Below, in pieces: positions 30,747 to 42,272 of a DNA stretch of 64,000 nt. This DNA is from Aeromicrobium ginsengisoli (GTDB lineage Bacteria > Actinomycetota > Actinomycetes > Propionibacteriales > Nocardioidaceae), in the NCBI RefSeq assembly GCF_004134905.2, contig NZ_SDPQ02000001.1, positions 434,001-498,000 on the forward strand. Direction: 5' to 3'. The notes beneath the pieces are model-generated. The model worked only from the letters and a program-made list of their open reading frames with translations. It was not told where the DNA came from and ran no database searches. A program made the translations under genes and the position numbers. Numbering within the stretch: position 1 is the stretch's first letter; the number at the start of each line of letters is the position of its first letter.

Positions 30747-32500
30747 CCTCGCGGGAGGCGATCAGCCCCGCCTCGAAGGTTCTCCTCGGACTGGCGGCTG
30801 TCGCGATCTCGTTCGCCGCCGCCGACACGTACGTCGTGGTGCTCGCGCTGCCCGACATGATGACGTCGACCGGGCTCGACCTCGACGACCTGCAGCGCGC
30901 CGCTCCCATCGTGTCGGGGTTCCTGCTGGGTTACGTCGGCGTGCTGCCGCTCATCGGGCGCATCTCCGACCTCCGGGGCCGCGTGCCGGTGCTGCTCGGG
31001 TCGCTCGTCGTGTTCGCGGTCGGCTCCCTGGTCACCGCGGCGGCCTACAACCTCGAGAGCATCGTGCTCGGCCGGCTCATCCAGGGCATCGGCGGTGGCG
31101 GCCTCATCCCGCCGACCCTCGCGCTCGTCGCGGACCTCTGGCCGCCTCAGCGCCGCGGCCTGCCGCTGGGCGTCGTCGGTGCCGTTCAGGAGCTCGGCAG
31201 CGTGCTGGGGCCGCTCTACGGCGCGGTGGTGCTCGCCTTCGGCGACTGGCGGCTGATCTTCTGGCTCAACTGCGCCATCGGGCTCGTGCTGGCCGCCGCG
31301 ATGCTTCCGTCCCTGCACGTGTCGGACGTACGCGAGGGCGCCGCGACCGCTTCACCGGCCAAACGACGCTTCGACCTCATCGGCACCGGCCTGGCCGTGC
31401 TCACGCTCGTCGGGGTCACGGTCGTCATGCTCGAGCCAGACCGGCTGACCCAGGGCGTGACGAGCGGCCTGGCGTTCCTGCCGGTCACCGGCGACTCCCG
31501 CTGGCTCACGCCGCTGGCCCTGACGACGTACGGGCTGCTCGGACTGTTCCTGCTGCGCCAGGCGACCGCGCGCCGACCCCTCGTCGGCTGGCGCCAGTGG
31601 CCGGCACTGGCCCGCGAGACCGACATCTCCGGAGCCCTGCTGCTGACGACCGTGCTCGGGGCGATCATCCTGACGTTCGCGTCGGCCGAGCCCGAAAGTG
31701 GGGCGATCTCCGACCACGCCCCGTGGCTGATCCCGTTGGCCGTGGTGGCGTTCGCGGGCTTCGCGGTGCGCCAACGCCGCGCCCCTCGCCCCCTGATCCC
31801 ACGTGGCGCTCTCGCGGCGACGCCGGCCTGGGGCGCACTCGTCGTCTCGTTCTTCGTGGGCGCGGCCCTCATCGCGGCGCTCGTCGACATCCCGTTCTTC
31901 GCTCGGCTCACGGTTGACCGCGACTCCCAGCTCGACGCCGCGCTGGTGCTCGTACGCTTCCTGGTTGCCCTGCCGATCGGCGCGGTCATCGGCGGATGGC
32001 TGTTGCACAGGGTTCCGGCATCCGTCCTCACGTGCGTCGCGATGCTGATGAGCGCTGTCGCGTTCTGGCACATGTCGACATGGGACGCGCACTCGCTCGA
32101 CCATCCGGTCGAGACGCTGTCGCTGGTGCTCGGCGGACTCGGCTTCGGACTTGCGATCGCGCCGGTCAACGCCGTGCTGCTGGCCCACACCGCCGACGCC
32201 GTGCACGGTGTCGCGTCCGCCCTGCTGATCGTTGCGCGCATGGTGGGCATGCTGCTGGGCATCTCAGCGCTCACCACGATCGGCCTGCGGGCGTTCTATC
32301 GCGCGTCCGACACGATCCCGCCCGCCGCGGACCTGTGCAACGGCAAGGCGACGCTGTGCCAGGCCTACAAGGACGCCGTCCGCGACGCGGGCATCGCCCA
32401 GCTTCACGCGGTCTTCATCGGCGCCGCGGTGTGCGCCCTCACAGCCGCCGTGCTGGCGTTGCTGGTGTTCCGTGACAACCGCGAAACAGCCACCCGATAA
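30743..32500 (+). CDS. MFS transporter, P55-like lipid/drug exporter
   Basis: A 585-residue transporter with about 14 membrane segments of the DHA2 type. GRISDLRGRVPVLLGS is the segment 2-3 loop motif and GRLIQGIGGGGLIP is the segment 5 region. It is translationally coupled to the LprG-like lipoprotein upstream, so lipid export is the leading idea by analogy with mycobacterial P55; a drug-efflux role is also possible. An extra hydrophilic stretch sits near residue 190. The carbonic anhydrase begins 10 nt downstream. Confidence 0.87.
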   Translation: MTSREAISPASKVLLGLAAVAISFAAADTYVVVLALPDMMTSTGLDLDDLQRAAPIVSGFLLGYVGVLPLIGRISDLRGRVPVLLGSLVVFAVGSLVTAAAYNLESIVLGRLIQGIGGGGLIPPTLALVADLWPPQRRGLPLGVVGAVQELGSVLGPLYGAVVLAFGDWRLIFWLNCAIGLVLAAAMLPSLHVSDVREGAATASPAKRRFDLIGTGLAVLTLVGVTVVMLEPDRLTQGVTSGLAFLPVTGDSRWLTPLALTTYGLLGLFLLRQATARRPLVGWRQWPALARETDISGALLLTTVLGAIILTFASAEPESGAISDHAPWLIPLAVVAFAGFAVRQRRAPRPLIPRGALAATPAWGALVVSFFVGAALIAALVDIPFFARLTVDRDSQLDAALVLVRFLVALPIGAVIGGWLLHRVPASVLTCVAMLMSAVAFWHMSTWDAHSLDHPVETLSLVLGGLGFGLAIAPVNAVLLAHTADAVHGVASALLIVARMVGMLLGISALTTIGLRAFYRASDTIPPAADLCNGKATLCQAYKDAVRDAGIAQLHAVFIGAAVCALTAAVLALLVFRDNRETATR

Positions 32501-32510
32501 CCTGTCGCCC

Positions 32511-33005
32511 ATGCCTGAATTCGACGACTTGCTGGCGGCCAATCGCGAGTACGCCGAGGACTTCGGTCTCTCGGGTTTCGACGGGATCGCCCACGCCGGG
32601 ATCGCCATGGTGACCTGCATGGACTCCCGTATCGATCCGCTCCGCATGATCGGCCTCGCCCCCGGAGACGCCAAGATCCTGCGCAACCCCGGCGGGCGCG
32701 TCACCGACGCCGCGCTGGTCGCCCTCGTGCTGGGCGTGACGCTCCTCCAGGTGCGGCGCGTGCTCATCGTCGAGCACACGCGTTGCGCCATGGCGTCGTC
32801 GACCGAGGACGAGCTCAAGGGCCGGGTCGGCGACGCCGCCGGCACCGACGCGTCGTGGATGACGCTGGGCGCGATCGACGACCAGCAGAACACCGTCCGC
32901 GCCGACGTGCTGCGCGTCCGCAGCCACCCGCTGATCCCCGACGACATCGCTGTCGGCGGCTTCATCTACGACGTCGACACCGGGCTGCTCAACCCCGTCA
33001 CCTGA
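32511..33005 (+). CDS. Beta-class carbonic anhydrase
   Basis: Interconverts CO2 and bicarbonate. At 164 residues it matches the small actinobacterial beta class (Rv1284-like). Zinc ligands are Cys36 and Asp38 in VTCMDSR, His89 and Cys92 in VEHTRCAM; the Asp-Arg dyad is in CMDSR. ILRNPGGRVTD is also conserved. The ATG at 32511 lies 10 nt after the MFS stop, so it may share that transcript, although no functional link is evident. Confidence 0.93.
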   Translation: MPEFDDLLAANREYAEDFGLSGFDGIAHAGIAMVTCMDSRIDPLRMIGLAPGDAKILRNPGGRVTDAALVALVLGVTLLQVRRVLIVEHTRCAMASSTEDELKGRVGDAAGTDASWMTLGAIDDQQNTVRADVLRVRSHPLIPDDIAVGGFIYDVDTGLLNPVT

Positions 33006-33078
33006 ATCTCCTGCAAAACCGGAAAAATGGCGTCAACGGGTTCATGATGAAGGTGGGGGCCAGCCCACAGGAGTCGCC

Positions 33079-33537
33079 ATGAGAAAGACCTATCGAGTTC
33101 TCGCAGACATCATCGCGATCGAGGTCGTGATCCAGGCGATGGTGATGGTGTTCGCCATCGCAGGACTCTTCAAGTGGATCAGCGACGGTGCCACCCTCGA
33201 CCAGTCCGTGATCGACGGGTGGGAGGACGACCCGCCGGCCTGGACCGGTTCGATCGGCCACTTCATCCACGTCATGAACGGCCAGTTCCTGATCCCGCTG
33301 CTCGGCATCGCCCTGCTGATCGTGTCGTTCTTCGCCGCGGTCAACGGCGGCGTCAAGTGGGCCGCGATCATCCTGGCGTCGATCGTGGTGCAGGTCGCAG
33401 CGGGGCTGACCGCCGAGGACTGGCCTTACCTCGGCCTGGTTCACGGGCTCAACGCGTTCGTCCTGTTCGGTGCCGCGCTGATGGCCGCTCGAAATGCCAA
33501 GCCCGTACCGGTGACGGCGCCGGCGACCGCACCCTGA
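33079..33537 (+). CDS. Small four-segment membrane protein (DUF6220-like)
   Basis: A 152-residue protein with four hydrophobic segments (about 8-30, 68-88, 92-112 and 116-138) and a hydrophilic loop of about 35 residues after the first. Conserved-looking histidines occur in SIGHFIHVMNGQFLIPLLGIAL and LVHGLNAFVLFG, a spacing reminiscent of haem- or metal-binding membrane proteins. This is an impression only, and DUF6220 is assigned from memory. CAGGAG precedes the ATG. The multicopper oxidase starts 4 nt after its stop. Confidence 0.65.
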   Translation: MRKTYRVLADIIAIEVVIQAMVMVFAIAGLFKWISDGATLDQSVIDGWEDDPPAWTGSIGHFIHVMNGQFLIPLLGIALLIVSFFAAVNGGVKWAAIILASIVVQVAAGLTAEDWPYLGLVHGLNAFVLFGAALMAARNAKPVPVTAPATAP

Positions 33538-33541
33538 TGCC

Positions 33542-34987
33542 TTGAGGCGTCGCCGGCTCCTCATTGCGTCGGCAGCCACGTTGGTCGTGCTGGTTCCACT
33601 TGCGTGGATGTGGCACGCCAGCCTGGTGCCGTCGACGTACTCCGTGATGGACATGGGACATGTCGATGCCGGCGGTGGCCCGAAGCCCCACGGTGGTCAC
33701 CACGGCACCCACACGACGAGCGTGAAGGACCTCGTCGAGGATCCGCAGCGGGAGGCCGACGTCGTCGTCGAGCTGACCGCGCAGCGTGGCAGGATCTCGC
33801 TGTCGTCCGGACGGTCCGTCGACGGGTTCACGCTGAACGGCCAGTCTCCCGGACCTGCGATCACGGCGAGGGTCGGGCAGCTCGTCGAGGTGCGCGTGAC
33901 GAACGACAACGTGCCCGACGGGATCGCCCTGCACTGGCACGGAATCGATGTCCCCAACGCGGAGGACGGCGTCGCCGGCGTGACGCAGGATGCCATCCGC
34001 CCCGGGGATGAGCACACCTACCGGTTCGTCGTCGACCGAGTCGGGAGCTACTGGTACCACTCGCACCAGGTGTCGCACGTGCAGGTCGTCCGCGGCCTGT
34101 TCGGCCCCCTCACCGTGCTCCCTGCCGCAGGCATCGAGCAGGATCGCGACGTCGCCGCGGTCGCCCACACCTACCGCGGCATCCGCACGCTCAACGGCGC
34201 AGAGGGCAATGTGCCGGTCAGCGCGACCGACGGCGAGACCGTGCGCGTGCGGGCCATCAACACCGACAACGGACCGATGCAGGTGTGGTGCGATGCGTCC
34301 TACCGCGTCGTCGCCGTCGACGGCACCGAGGTCAACCAGCCGTCTCCGGTGTCGGGCAGGTACGTGACCGTGACGGCCGGCGGCCGCATCGACCTCGCGG
34401 TGGTCTCCCCCGCTCGGGTGCACGTCGGCGGTGCGACGACGTTGGCGATCGGATCCGTGGCAGAGCCGCAGCCCGGGACGCCTGTCCCGAAGCAGCCGGT
34501 CGACCTGCTGACGTACGGCGCGCCGACCCCGACCGGTCTGGACGCGGCCGACCCGGACCGCGAGTTCACCTACTCCGTCGGCCGCAAACCCGGATTCGTG
34601 GACGGTGTGCCGGGGATGTGGTGGTCGATCAACGGCCACCTGTTCCCCGACGTGCCGATGTTCCTGGTCGCAGAGGGCGATGTCGTCGTGATGCACATCG
34701 AGAACCACACGGGCGATGTCCACCCGATGCACCTGCACGGTCATCATGCCTTGGTCCTGAGCCGCAACGGAGAGCCGGCGACCGGGAGTCCGTGGTGGAC
34801 CGACTCGCTCAACGTCAGGAGCGACGAGCGCTTCGACATCGCGTTCGTCGCTGACAACCCCGGCGTGTGGATGGACCACTGCCACAACCTCACGCACGCT
34901 GCGGACGGTCTGATCGCGCATCTGATGTACGAAGGCGTCACCACGCCGTACGTCGTCGGCGGCGACGCGGACAACTCGCCCGAATGA
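33542..34987 (+). CDS. Multicopper oxidase family protein
   Basis: A 481-residue exported or membrane-anchored oxidase with one N-terminal hydrophobic anchor at about residues 7-25. The copper motifs are all present: LHWHG (type 2/3), YWYHSHQ, HPMHLHGHH, and the C-terminal MDHCHNLTHAADGLIAHLMYEG containing the His-Cys-His and axial Met of type 1 copper. A His-rich stretch follows the anchor (GGHHGTHTT). Likely substrates are Cu(I), Mn(II) or phenolics; none can be chosen. It starts with TTG at 33542, 4 nt after the membrane protein gene. Confidence 0.88.
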   Translation: MRRRRLLIASAATLVVLVPLAWMWHASLVPSTYSVMDMGHVDAGGGPKPHGGHHGTHTTSVKDLVEDPQREADVVVELTAQRGRISLSSGRSVDGFTLNGQSPGPAITARVGQLVEVRVTNDNVPDGIALHWHGIDVPNAEDGVAGVTQDAIRPGDEHTYRFVVDRVGSYWYHSHQVSHVQVVRGLFGPLTVLPAAGIEQDRDVAAVAHTYRGIRTLNGAEGNVPVSATDGETVRVRAINTDNGPMQVWCDASYRVVAVDGTEVNQPSPVSGRYVTVTAGGRIDLAVVSPARVHVGGATTLAIGSVAEPQPGTPVPKQPVDLLTYGAPTPTGLDAADPDREFTYSVGRKPGFVDGVPGMWWSINGHLFPDVPMFLVAEGDVVVMHIENHTGDVHPMHLHGHHALVLSRNGEPATGSPWWTDSLNVRSDERFDIAFVADNPGVWMDHCHNLTHAADGLIAHLMYEGVTTPYVVGGDADNSPE

Positions 34988-35050
34988 GGTTCGGTGCCGG
35001 TGCTCGACGCCGCTGCGAATCGGCGCCTTCCTCTGCCCTAGGCTCGATGC

Positions 35051-36397
35051 ATGAGCTCCGGGGGGAACCATGACACTGCCCGTCCACGCCGCACATCTGG
35101 CCGGCGCAGGCTGGTGGCGGTGCTCGGCTCGATCGTCCTGGTGTGTGGCCTGATCGTCGGCTACGCGCATCTGCGCCTGCACCGGCTCGAGACCGCCGAC
35201 GTCGCGTGGTCCTCGCCCTCCGTCACGGGCGACACCGCGATCGCCAGCGGGAGGGTCTACACGTACGACCCCAACGACGGCCTGAGCATCCACCGCATGG
35301 CCGACGGCAAACCGGTTTCCGGCGAACCGGTCTTCGGGACGTGGATGTACCTGGGCCGAAGCGGCTACTTCGCCGTCCTCGATCTCGACCAGATGACCTT
35401 CTACTCCCCGGTCGGGAAGAAGCTCTGGACCAGACAGCTGGGCAAGCGGGACCCTGTCGCCGTGCGCCCCCAGGCGATCGGCGACCGAACCGTCACCTTC
35501 AAGGACTGCACGGGCACGGCGACGTGCGCGCTCGTCACGCTCGATGCGGACGGTTCGACCGTCTGGCGCAAGTCGGTCGACGCGGATGCACCGTTCCCGT
35601 ACGAGCACTCCGAGGACGTCGAGCAACCCGCGACCAGGAACGACCGACCCTCGCTGCGCCTCGTACCCTCGGTTCCGGTGCAGAACATCGATGGCCGGCT
35701 CACGGCGCTGGATGGCACTGGGTCCCCACACGGCCTGTCGATCGAGGCCAAGGATGCGGCGATCATCGGCGACACGTTGGTCGAGCTCAGCCACCAGGGC
35801 GACTCCTGCACCTACCGGGCCGTACGAGACGGCAGTGAGCTGTGGACCAGCAGCACGGCATGCCGCGGCGGCTCCCGGTTCGATCGCGAGCCGCTGTACG
35901 TCCTGGCGTTTTCGCGCCGCCTCTACGCGATCTACTCGACCTCCACCGGCAATTCGCGCATGGTCAGCCTCGACCTCACGACTGGCCGCGCGACCGGGTT
36001 CGACTATGCCTACGGCTCCGGCGACCGGACGTCGTCGACGTACGTGTACGCGGGTGAGAACGTCATCGTCAAGAAGGACAAGCGGAGGCTCACCGGGATC
36101 TCACCGTCGACCGGCAAGGTGCTCTGGCGCTACGCCGACCACGGCGGCAGCGAGCTCTACCCCGCCGTGGCTGTCACCGGTGGAACCGTCAATGTGCTCA
36201 CCGCGCCGCGCAGGATGTGGCGGACGCTGGCCTTGGGACACACATACCCGAAGCACTCGATCACGGTCCTCGACGCTCGCAGCGGTACGACCGTCGCACA
36301 TTTCATGCACGAGTCGATCTACGGCACGACCGGGGCGCCGGACGGCGCCCTCCTCGTCATCGCCGACGATCGGCTGTTCCTCGTGCGGCGCGACTGA
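35051..36397 (+). CDS. Membrane-anchored PQQ-like beta-propeller protein
   Basis: A 448-residue protein with a basic N-terminus, one membrane segment at about residues 23-41, and an extracytoplasmic part. The latter shows repeated beta-propeller blades of the DGS-TVWRK type (for example LDADGSTVWRKS, STGKVLWRYADH, DARSGTTVAHF). No quinone-binding Trp/Cys disulfide motif is seen, so it is probably a structural or binding propeller rather than an enzyme. It ends 3 bp before the convergent parE. Confidence 0.75.
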   Translation: MSSGGNHDTARPRRTSGRRRLVAVLGSIVLVCGLIVGYAHLRLHRLETADVAWSSPSVTGDTAIASGRVYTYDPNDGLSIHRMADGKPVSGEPVFGTWMYLGRSGYFAVLDLDQMTFYSPVGKKLWTRQLGKRDPVAVRPQAIGDRTVTFKDCTGTATCALVTLDADGSTVWRKSVDADAPFPYEHSEDVEQPATRNDRPSLRLVPSVPVQNIDGRLTALDGTGSPHGLSIEAKDAAIIGDTLVELSHQGDSCTYRAVRDGSELWTSSTACRGGSRFDREPLYVLAFSRRLYAIYSTSTGNSRMVSLDLTTGRATGFDYAYGSGDRTSSTYVYAGENVIVKKDKRRLTGISPSTGKVLWRYADHGGSELYPAVAVTGGTVNVLTAPRRMWRTLALGHTYPKHSITVLDARSGTTVAHFMHESIYGTTGAPDGALLVIADDRLFLVRRD

Positions 36398-36400
36398 GGG

Positions 36401-38530
<2,130 letters not shown>

Positions 38531-38671
38531 GCGACCCACAGCGCGCCTGCGTCGATTTGTCCCGCTCGGGGAGTATGTATGTCGTAGGTCACGAACGACC
38601 ACGAGGAATAGCGCCCCGTGATTGGATGTTGATCTGGTCAGAACCGCCGATTGCTCAGAGAGAAGGTCACC

Positions 38672-38896
38672 GTGACAACACTGACAGCCCCCATGCTGAG
38701 CTCCCTCGACCGCTGCGACCGCTGCGGCGCTCAGGCATACGTACGCGTGACGCTCGGCGGCGGTGGTGAGCTGATGTTCTGTGCTCACCACGCACGGCAG
38801 CACGAGGACAAGCTCCGCGAGATGTCAGCCCTCATCCACGACGAGAGCGAGCGACTCGCGGCGACGCCGTCGACGTTCGCGGACGAAGACGCCTGA
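38672..38896 (+). CDS. DUF7455-type small zinc-ribbon-like protein
   Basis: A 74-residue protein. A half zinc-finger pair, DRCDRCGAQAYVRV and LMFCAHHARQHEDKL, gives two CxxC/CxxH ligand sets. It is conserved in Actinobacteria, typically near sigA and parE, and its function is unknown. Start GTG at 38672 after AGAAGG. A strong terminator follows at 38919-38957. Confidence 0.8.
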   Translation: MTTLTAPMLSSLDRCDRCGAQAYVRVTLGGGGELMFCAHHARQHEDKLREMSALIHDESERLAATPSTFADEDA

Positions 38897-38918
38897 CCGC
38901 TTCGTCACCCGAGACACC

Positions 38919-38957
38919 CGCGAAGGGCCGGCCAGATCATCTGGCCGGCCCTTCGCG
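38919..38957. terminator. Bidirectional hairpin terminator
   Basis: A perfect 17-bp stem (CGCGAAGGGCCGGCCAG with its complement) around a 5-nt ATCAT loop, between the convergent DUF7455-type gene and the phospholipase-D-like gene, so it can serve both. It lacks a T-run, as is usual in high-GC actinobacteria. Confidence 0.85.
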
Positions 38958-38963
38958 TTGTGC

Positions 38964-40517
38964 TCAGTAGGGGTAGTTGCGGTACTCGTGGGACTGGAGG
39001 ATCGCCTTCCAGTGCTCGAGGTACGCGTCGTAGACCGCAGGGTCGGTCGTCTCGGTCGTGATCTCGTCACTGGCCACGAGGTTGGAGCCGGTCAGCGCCG
39101 CAGAGCCGGCCTGGACGATCGTCGCCCGGGCTCCGTCCGTGGGCCACACGCTGCCGTTGGGCAGGCGCTCCTCGGGGTTGTAGAAGTTGGGCCGCAGCTT
39201 GGCCTCGACCAGGATCGTCTTGTCGTGGGGCTTGGCCCACGCGGCCTCGATCGTGCGGCTCGACGTCTTGAACACGTCGAGGATCGGCCGACAGACACGG
39301 ATGTAGATCTGGCAGTGCGTCGTCCGGTTGACCTTGAGGTCGTCCTCGAAGTAGACACCCGAGATCTTGCAGCCGCCCTCCGCGAGCTCGACCAGTCGCT
39401 GCGCGACCGCGATGCGGCGGTACTTGAACCGGTTCTCCTGCAGCCTGATGCGGCACTGGTCGTCGGGGATGACGCGCTTGAGCAGCATCAGCACCGGGTC
39501 CTTGCCGTTGGTCGGCGTCGCCCGGATCGGGGTCGGGTAGATCGTGACGTTGGCGAGGTTGGAGTAGAACATCCCGTAGACCGGGTCGGCCTTGGTGTAG
39601 CCGTAGCGCTCGCGCTGGGTCTCGGTGATGCCGTAGCGCGAGTTGTGAGCCTTGATGTACGCCGTGTAGTTGCTGTTGACGTTGCGCTCGGCCCACATGT
39701 CGGTCCACATCTGGCGAGTCTCTTTCCACAACTTGTAGTCGTTGTAGACCGTCAGACCGTTGTTGTAGGTGCGCTCACCGCTGGGGCCACCGAGGTTGGC
39801 CGATCCGGACCAGATGGCGGCACTGGCCGGCTTGTTGTCCCGCGTGTAGGTGCTCGTGACCAGCAGGATCTTGGAGTGCATGATCGCGCCGTTGAGGCTC
39901 GACAGGCAGGCCAGGCTCTTGCCCTTGGAGCAGATCTTGAAGTGGCCGTGCGGGAGCGCATTGAGCTTGCTCTGCAGGTAGCGCGACTCCTTGGACTGCG
40001 AGGCCTTGCCGTGGATGACGTAGACCTCGACGCCGTTCTGAGCGGCGCGGATCAGCTCACGCCCGACCCGGTGCGAGTTCTCCATGCGGGAGATCGACAG
40101 GTAGACCGCCTGGGACCCGCGGTCGGAGCGCAGGCCGCCGGTGGGCTTGCGGTAGGACCCGCGGATCAGCCGCTCGAGGTCGTTGAGCAGTGAGAAGTCG
40201 CTGTTGGCCGAGCTCGAGATCGCCTTGTAGGGACGGGAGAAGTTGGTCTCCAGCGTCACCGGCTTCGCGCTGCCGTAAGGGTTGGAGAATCCTGCCGCGG
40301 CGGGCTTGACCTCGCCTTGCGGCAGGGAGCCGTCCTCTTCACCCGTGGTGGCGGTGTCGGACGGAGCGGGCGTCGTCGGCGTGGCCGTCGTCGTGTTGTC
40401 GACCGGGACCTCGTCCGCGTTGGAGGCCACGGTTCCGAACCCGAGGAGGAGGCTGCAGGCAAGAGCGCCAAGCCCGAATGTGCGCAGCACGCGCGTCGAT
40501 CTGCCGGTTTTCTGCAC
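38964..40517 (-). CDS. Secreted phospholipase D-like domain protein
   Basis: A 517-residue exported protein. It has a basic N-terminus and hydrophobic signal ending near ASNADE, then a Thr/Pro-rich linker (residues about 36-65). Two PLD-type half-sites follow: the first is AIMHSKILLVTS with GSANLGG after it, the second HDKTILVEAKL with GSAALTGSN. The Lys in each HxK is present, but the classical trailing D is not seen in either half, so this is a divergent HKD protein that may act on phospholipid or nucleic acid. Similar secreted proteins of this size occur in Nocardioidaceae. Cysteines suggest two or three disulfides. Confidence 0.82.
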   Translation of the reverse strand: MQKTGRSTRVLRTFGLGALACSLLLGFGTVASNADEVPVDNTTTATPTTPAPSDTATTGEEDGSLPQGEVKPAAAGFSNPYGSAKPVTLETNFSRPYKAISSSANSDFSLLNDLERLIRGSYRKPTGGLRSDRGSQAVYLSISRMENSHRVGRELIRAAQNGVEVYVIHGKASQSKESRYLQSKLNALPHGHFKICSKGKSLACLSSLNGAIMHSKILLVTSTYTRDNKPASAAIWSGSANLGGPSGERTYNNGLTVYNDYKLWKETRQMWTDMWAERNVNSNYTAYIKAHNSRYGITETQRERYGYTKADPVYGMFYSNLANVTIYPTPIRATPTNGKDPVLMLLKRVIPDDQCRIRLQENRFKYRRIAVAQRLVELAEGGCKISGVYFEDDLKVNRTTHCQIYIRVCRPILDVFKTSSRTIEAAWAKPHDKTILVEAKLRPNFYNPEERLPNGSVWPTDGARATIVQAGSAALTGSNLVASDEITTETTDPAVYDAYLEHWKAILQSHEYRNYPY

Positions 40518-40645
40518 AGGTCTACTCTCCGAGGGGCTCGTCGTGGTCGTGACAGTCTAACGCAATCGGTCCGGGTGGACAGATGCCTACGACATCGGTG
40601 CGGCCGCGTCTCTCGGCGCACACGACAGGCTACCCCGACACGTAC

Positions 40646-40693
40646 GTCAAAGGCCCGCATCCCGGCCGGAACGGCGAGATGCGGGCCTTTGAC
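40646..40693 (-). terminator. Hairpin terminator downstream of sigA
   Basis: A perfect 15-bp inverted repeat (GTCAAAGGCCCGCAT and its complement) with an 18-nt loop, starting 7 bp beyond the sigA stop. It lies between sigA and the divergently placed upstream region of the phospholipase-D-like gene. Confidence 0.85.
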
Positions 40694-40700
40694 GATGCGG

Positions 40701-42170
40701 TCAGTCGAGGTAGTCGCGCAGGACCTGCGAGCGCGACGGGTGCCGCAGCTTGCTCATGGTCTTGGACTCGATCTGGCGGATGCGCTCACGCGTCACGCCG
40801 TAGACCTTGCCGATCTCGTCGAGCGTCTTGGGCTGGCCGTCGGTCAGTCCGAACCGCATCGAGACGACGCCGGACTCACGCTCGGAGAGCGTGTCGAGCA
40901 CGGCGTGCAGCTGCTCCTGGAGGAGCGTGAACGACACGGCGTCGGCCGGGACGATCGCCTCGGAGTCCTCGATCAGGTCGCCGAACTCCGAGTCGCCGTC
41001 CTCGCCGAGAGGCGTGTGGAGGCTGATCGGCTCACGACCGTACTTCTGGACCTCGACGACCTTCTCGGGCGTCATGTCGAGCTCGATCGCGAGCTCCTCG
41101 GGCGTGGGCTCGCGACCGAGGTCCTGCAGCATCTGGCGCTGGACGCGGGCCAGCTTGTTGATGACCTCGACCATGTGGACCGGGATGCGGATCGTGCGGG
41201 CCTGGTCGGCCATTGCGCGGGTGATCGCCTGACGGATCCACCACGTCGCGTAGGTCGAGAACTTGAAGCCCTTGGTGTAGTCGAACTTCTCGACCGCACG
41301 GATCAGGCCGAGGTTGCCCTCCTGGATCAGGTCGAGGAACAGCATGCCGCGACCCGTGTAGCGCTTGGCCAGCGAGACGACGAGGCGCAGGTTGGCCTCC
41401 AGCAGGTGGTTCTTGGCGCGGCGGCCGTCGATCGTGATCCACTCGAGCTCTTCGAGCATCTTGGCCGAGATGCGTCCGCCCTTGGCGAGCTTCTCCTCGG
41501 CGAAGAGCCCGGCCTCGATGCGCTTGGCGAGCTCGACCTCCTGGCCGGCCGTCAGCAGCGAGACCTTGCCGATCTGCTTGAGGTAGTCCTTGACCGGGTC
41601 GGCAGTGGCGCCGGCGACCATGACCTGCTGGACCGGCTCGTCGCTCTCGTCGGCGGCCGAGATCGTGAAGGACGACTGCTCGTCCTCCTTGAGCGTCGGA
41701 TCCGTCGCGAGGTCCTTCTCGAACTCCTCGTCAGGAATGTCCGGCAGGATCTTCTTGCCCTGCGCGTCGACCATCACGGTGCCGTCGGCAACGGGCGGCA
41801 CCTCGAGGGCATCGGCCAGGTCGATGCCCGCGGGGATCTTCGACTCCTCGTCCTGAGGCTCGGCGCTCTTCTTGGGCGCTGCCTTCTTGGCCGGAGCCTT
41901 CTTCGCGGCGGTCTTCTTGGCGGTGGTGCTGGATGCGGTCTTGGTCACTGTCGCTTCTGTCTTGGCCGGGGAACGGGACGGTGTGGTGGCCTTCTTGGCC
42001 GGTGTCTTGACGGTGGCGGCCTTCTTGGCTGCCGTCTTGCGTGGTGCTGTCGTGCTGGGTGCCTTCTTGGCCGGGGCCTTGGGGGCGTCGTCCACAGCCT
42101 CTTGCTTGGCCCCGCCGAGAAGCTTCTTGACGGCTCGGATCGGCGATCCTGCTGCGGGATTCACCGGCAC
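40701..42170 (-). CDS. sigA: Principal RNA polymerase sigma factor (SigA/HrdB)
   Basis: The housekeeping sigma factor. The N-terminal third is Lys/Ala-rich (repeated PAKKA, AAKK patterns), as in actinobacterial SigA/HrdB. Region 1.2 begins [17 protein letters not shown]. Region 2 is [17 protein letters not shown]...[18 protein letters not shown], with the -10 recognition helix. Region 3 and the -35 helix-turn-helix ([21 protein letters not shown]) complete it. The GTG at 42170 follows TGAGG with 5 nt spacing and gives 489 residues; a start 33 nt upstream lacks such a site. Confidence 0.95.
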   Translation of the reverse strand: MPVNPAAGSPIRAVKKLLGGAKQEAVDDAPKAPAKKAPSTTAPRKTAAKKAATVKTPAKKATTPSRSPAKTEATVTKTASSTTAKKTAAKKAPAKKAAPKKSAEPQDEESKIPAGIDLADALEVPPVADGTVMVDAQGKKILPDIPDEEFEKDLATDPTLKEDEQSSFTISAADESDEPVQQVMVAGATADPVKDYLKQIGKVSLLTAGQEVELAKRIEAGLFAEEKLAKGGRISAKMLEELEWITIDGRRAKNHLLEANLRLVVSLAKRYTGRGMLFLDLIQEGNLGLIRAVEKFDYTKGFKFSTYATWWIRQAITRAMADQARTIRIPVHMVEVINKLARVQRQMLQDLGREPTPEELAIELDMTPEKVVEVQKYGREPISLHTPLGEDGDSEFGDLIEDSEAIVPADAVSFTLLQEQLHAVLDTLSERESGVVSMRFGLTDGQPKTLDEIGKVYGVTRERIRQIESKTMSKLRHPSRSQVLRDYLD

Positions 42171-42272
42171 GTCAACCTCACAAGCGGTAGATGGGCGCAA
42201 CAATGAGGCCTGTGGTCAACCTCTGACTCCAGTGTGCCACGACCAACCAACCCCCGACATCTCAGGGTCCTC

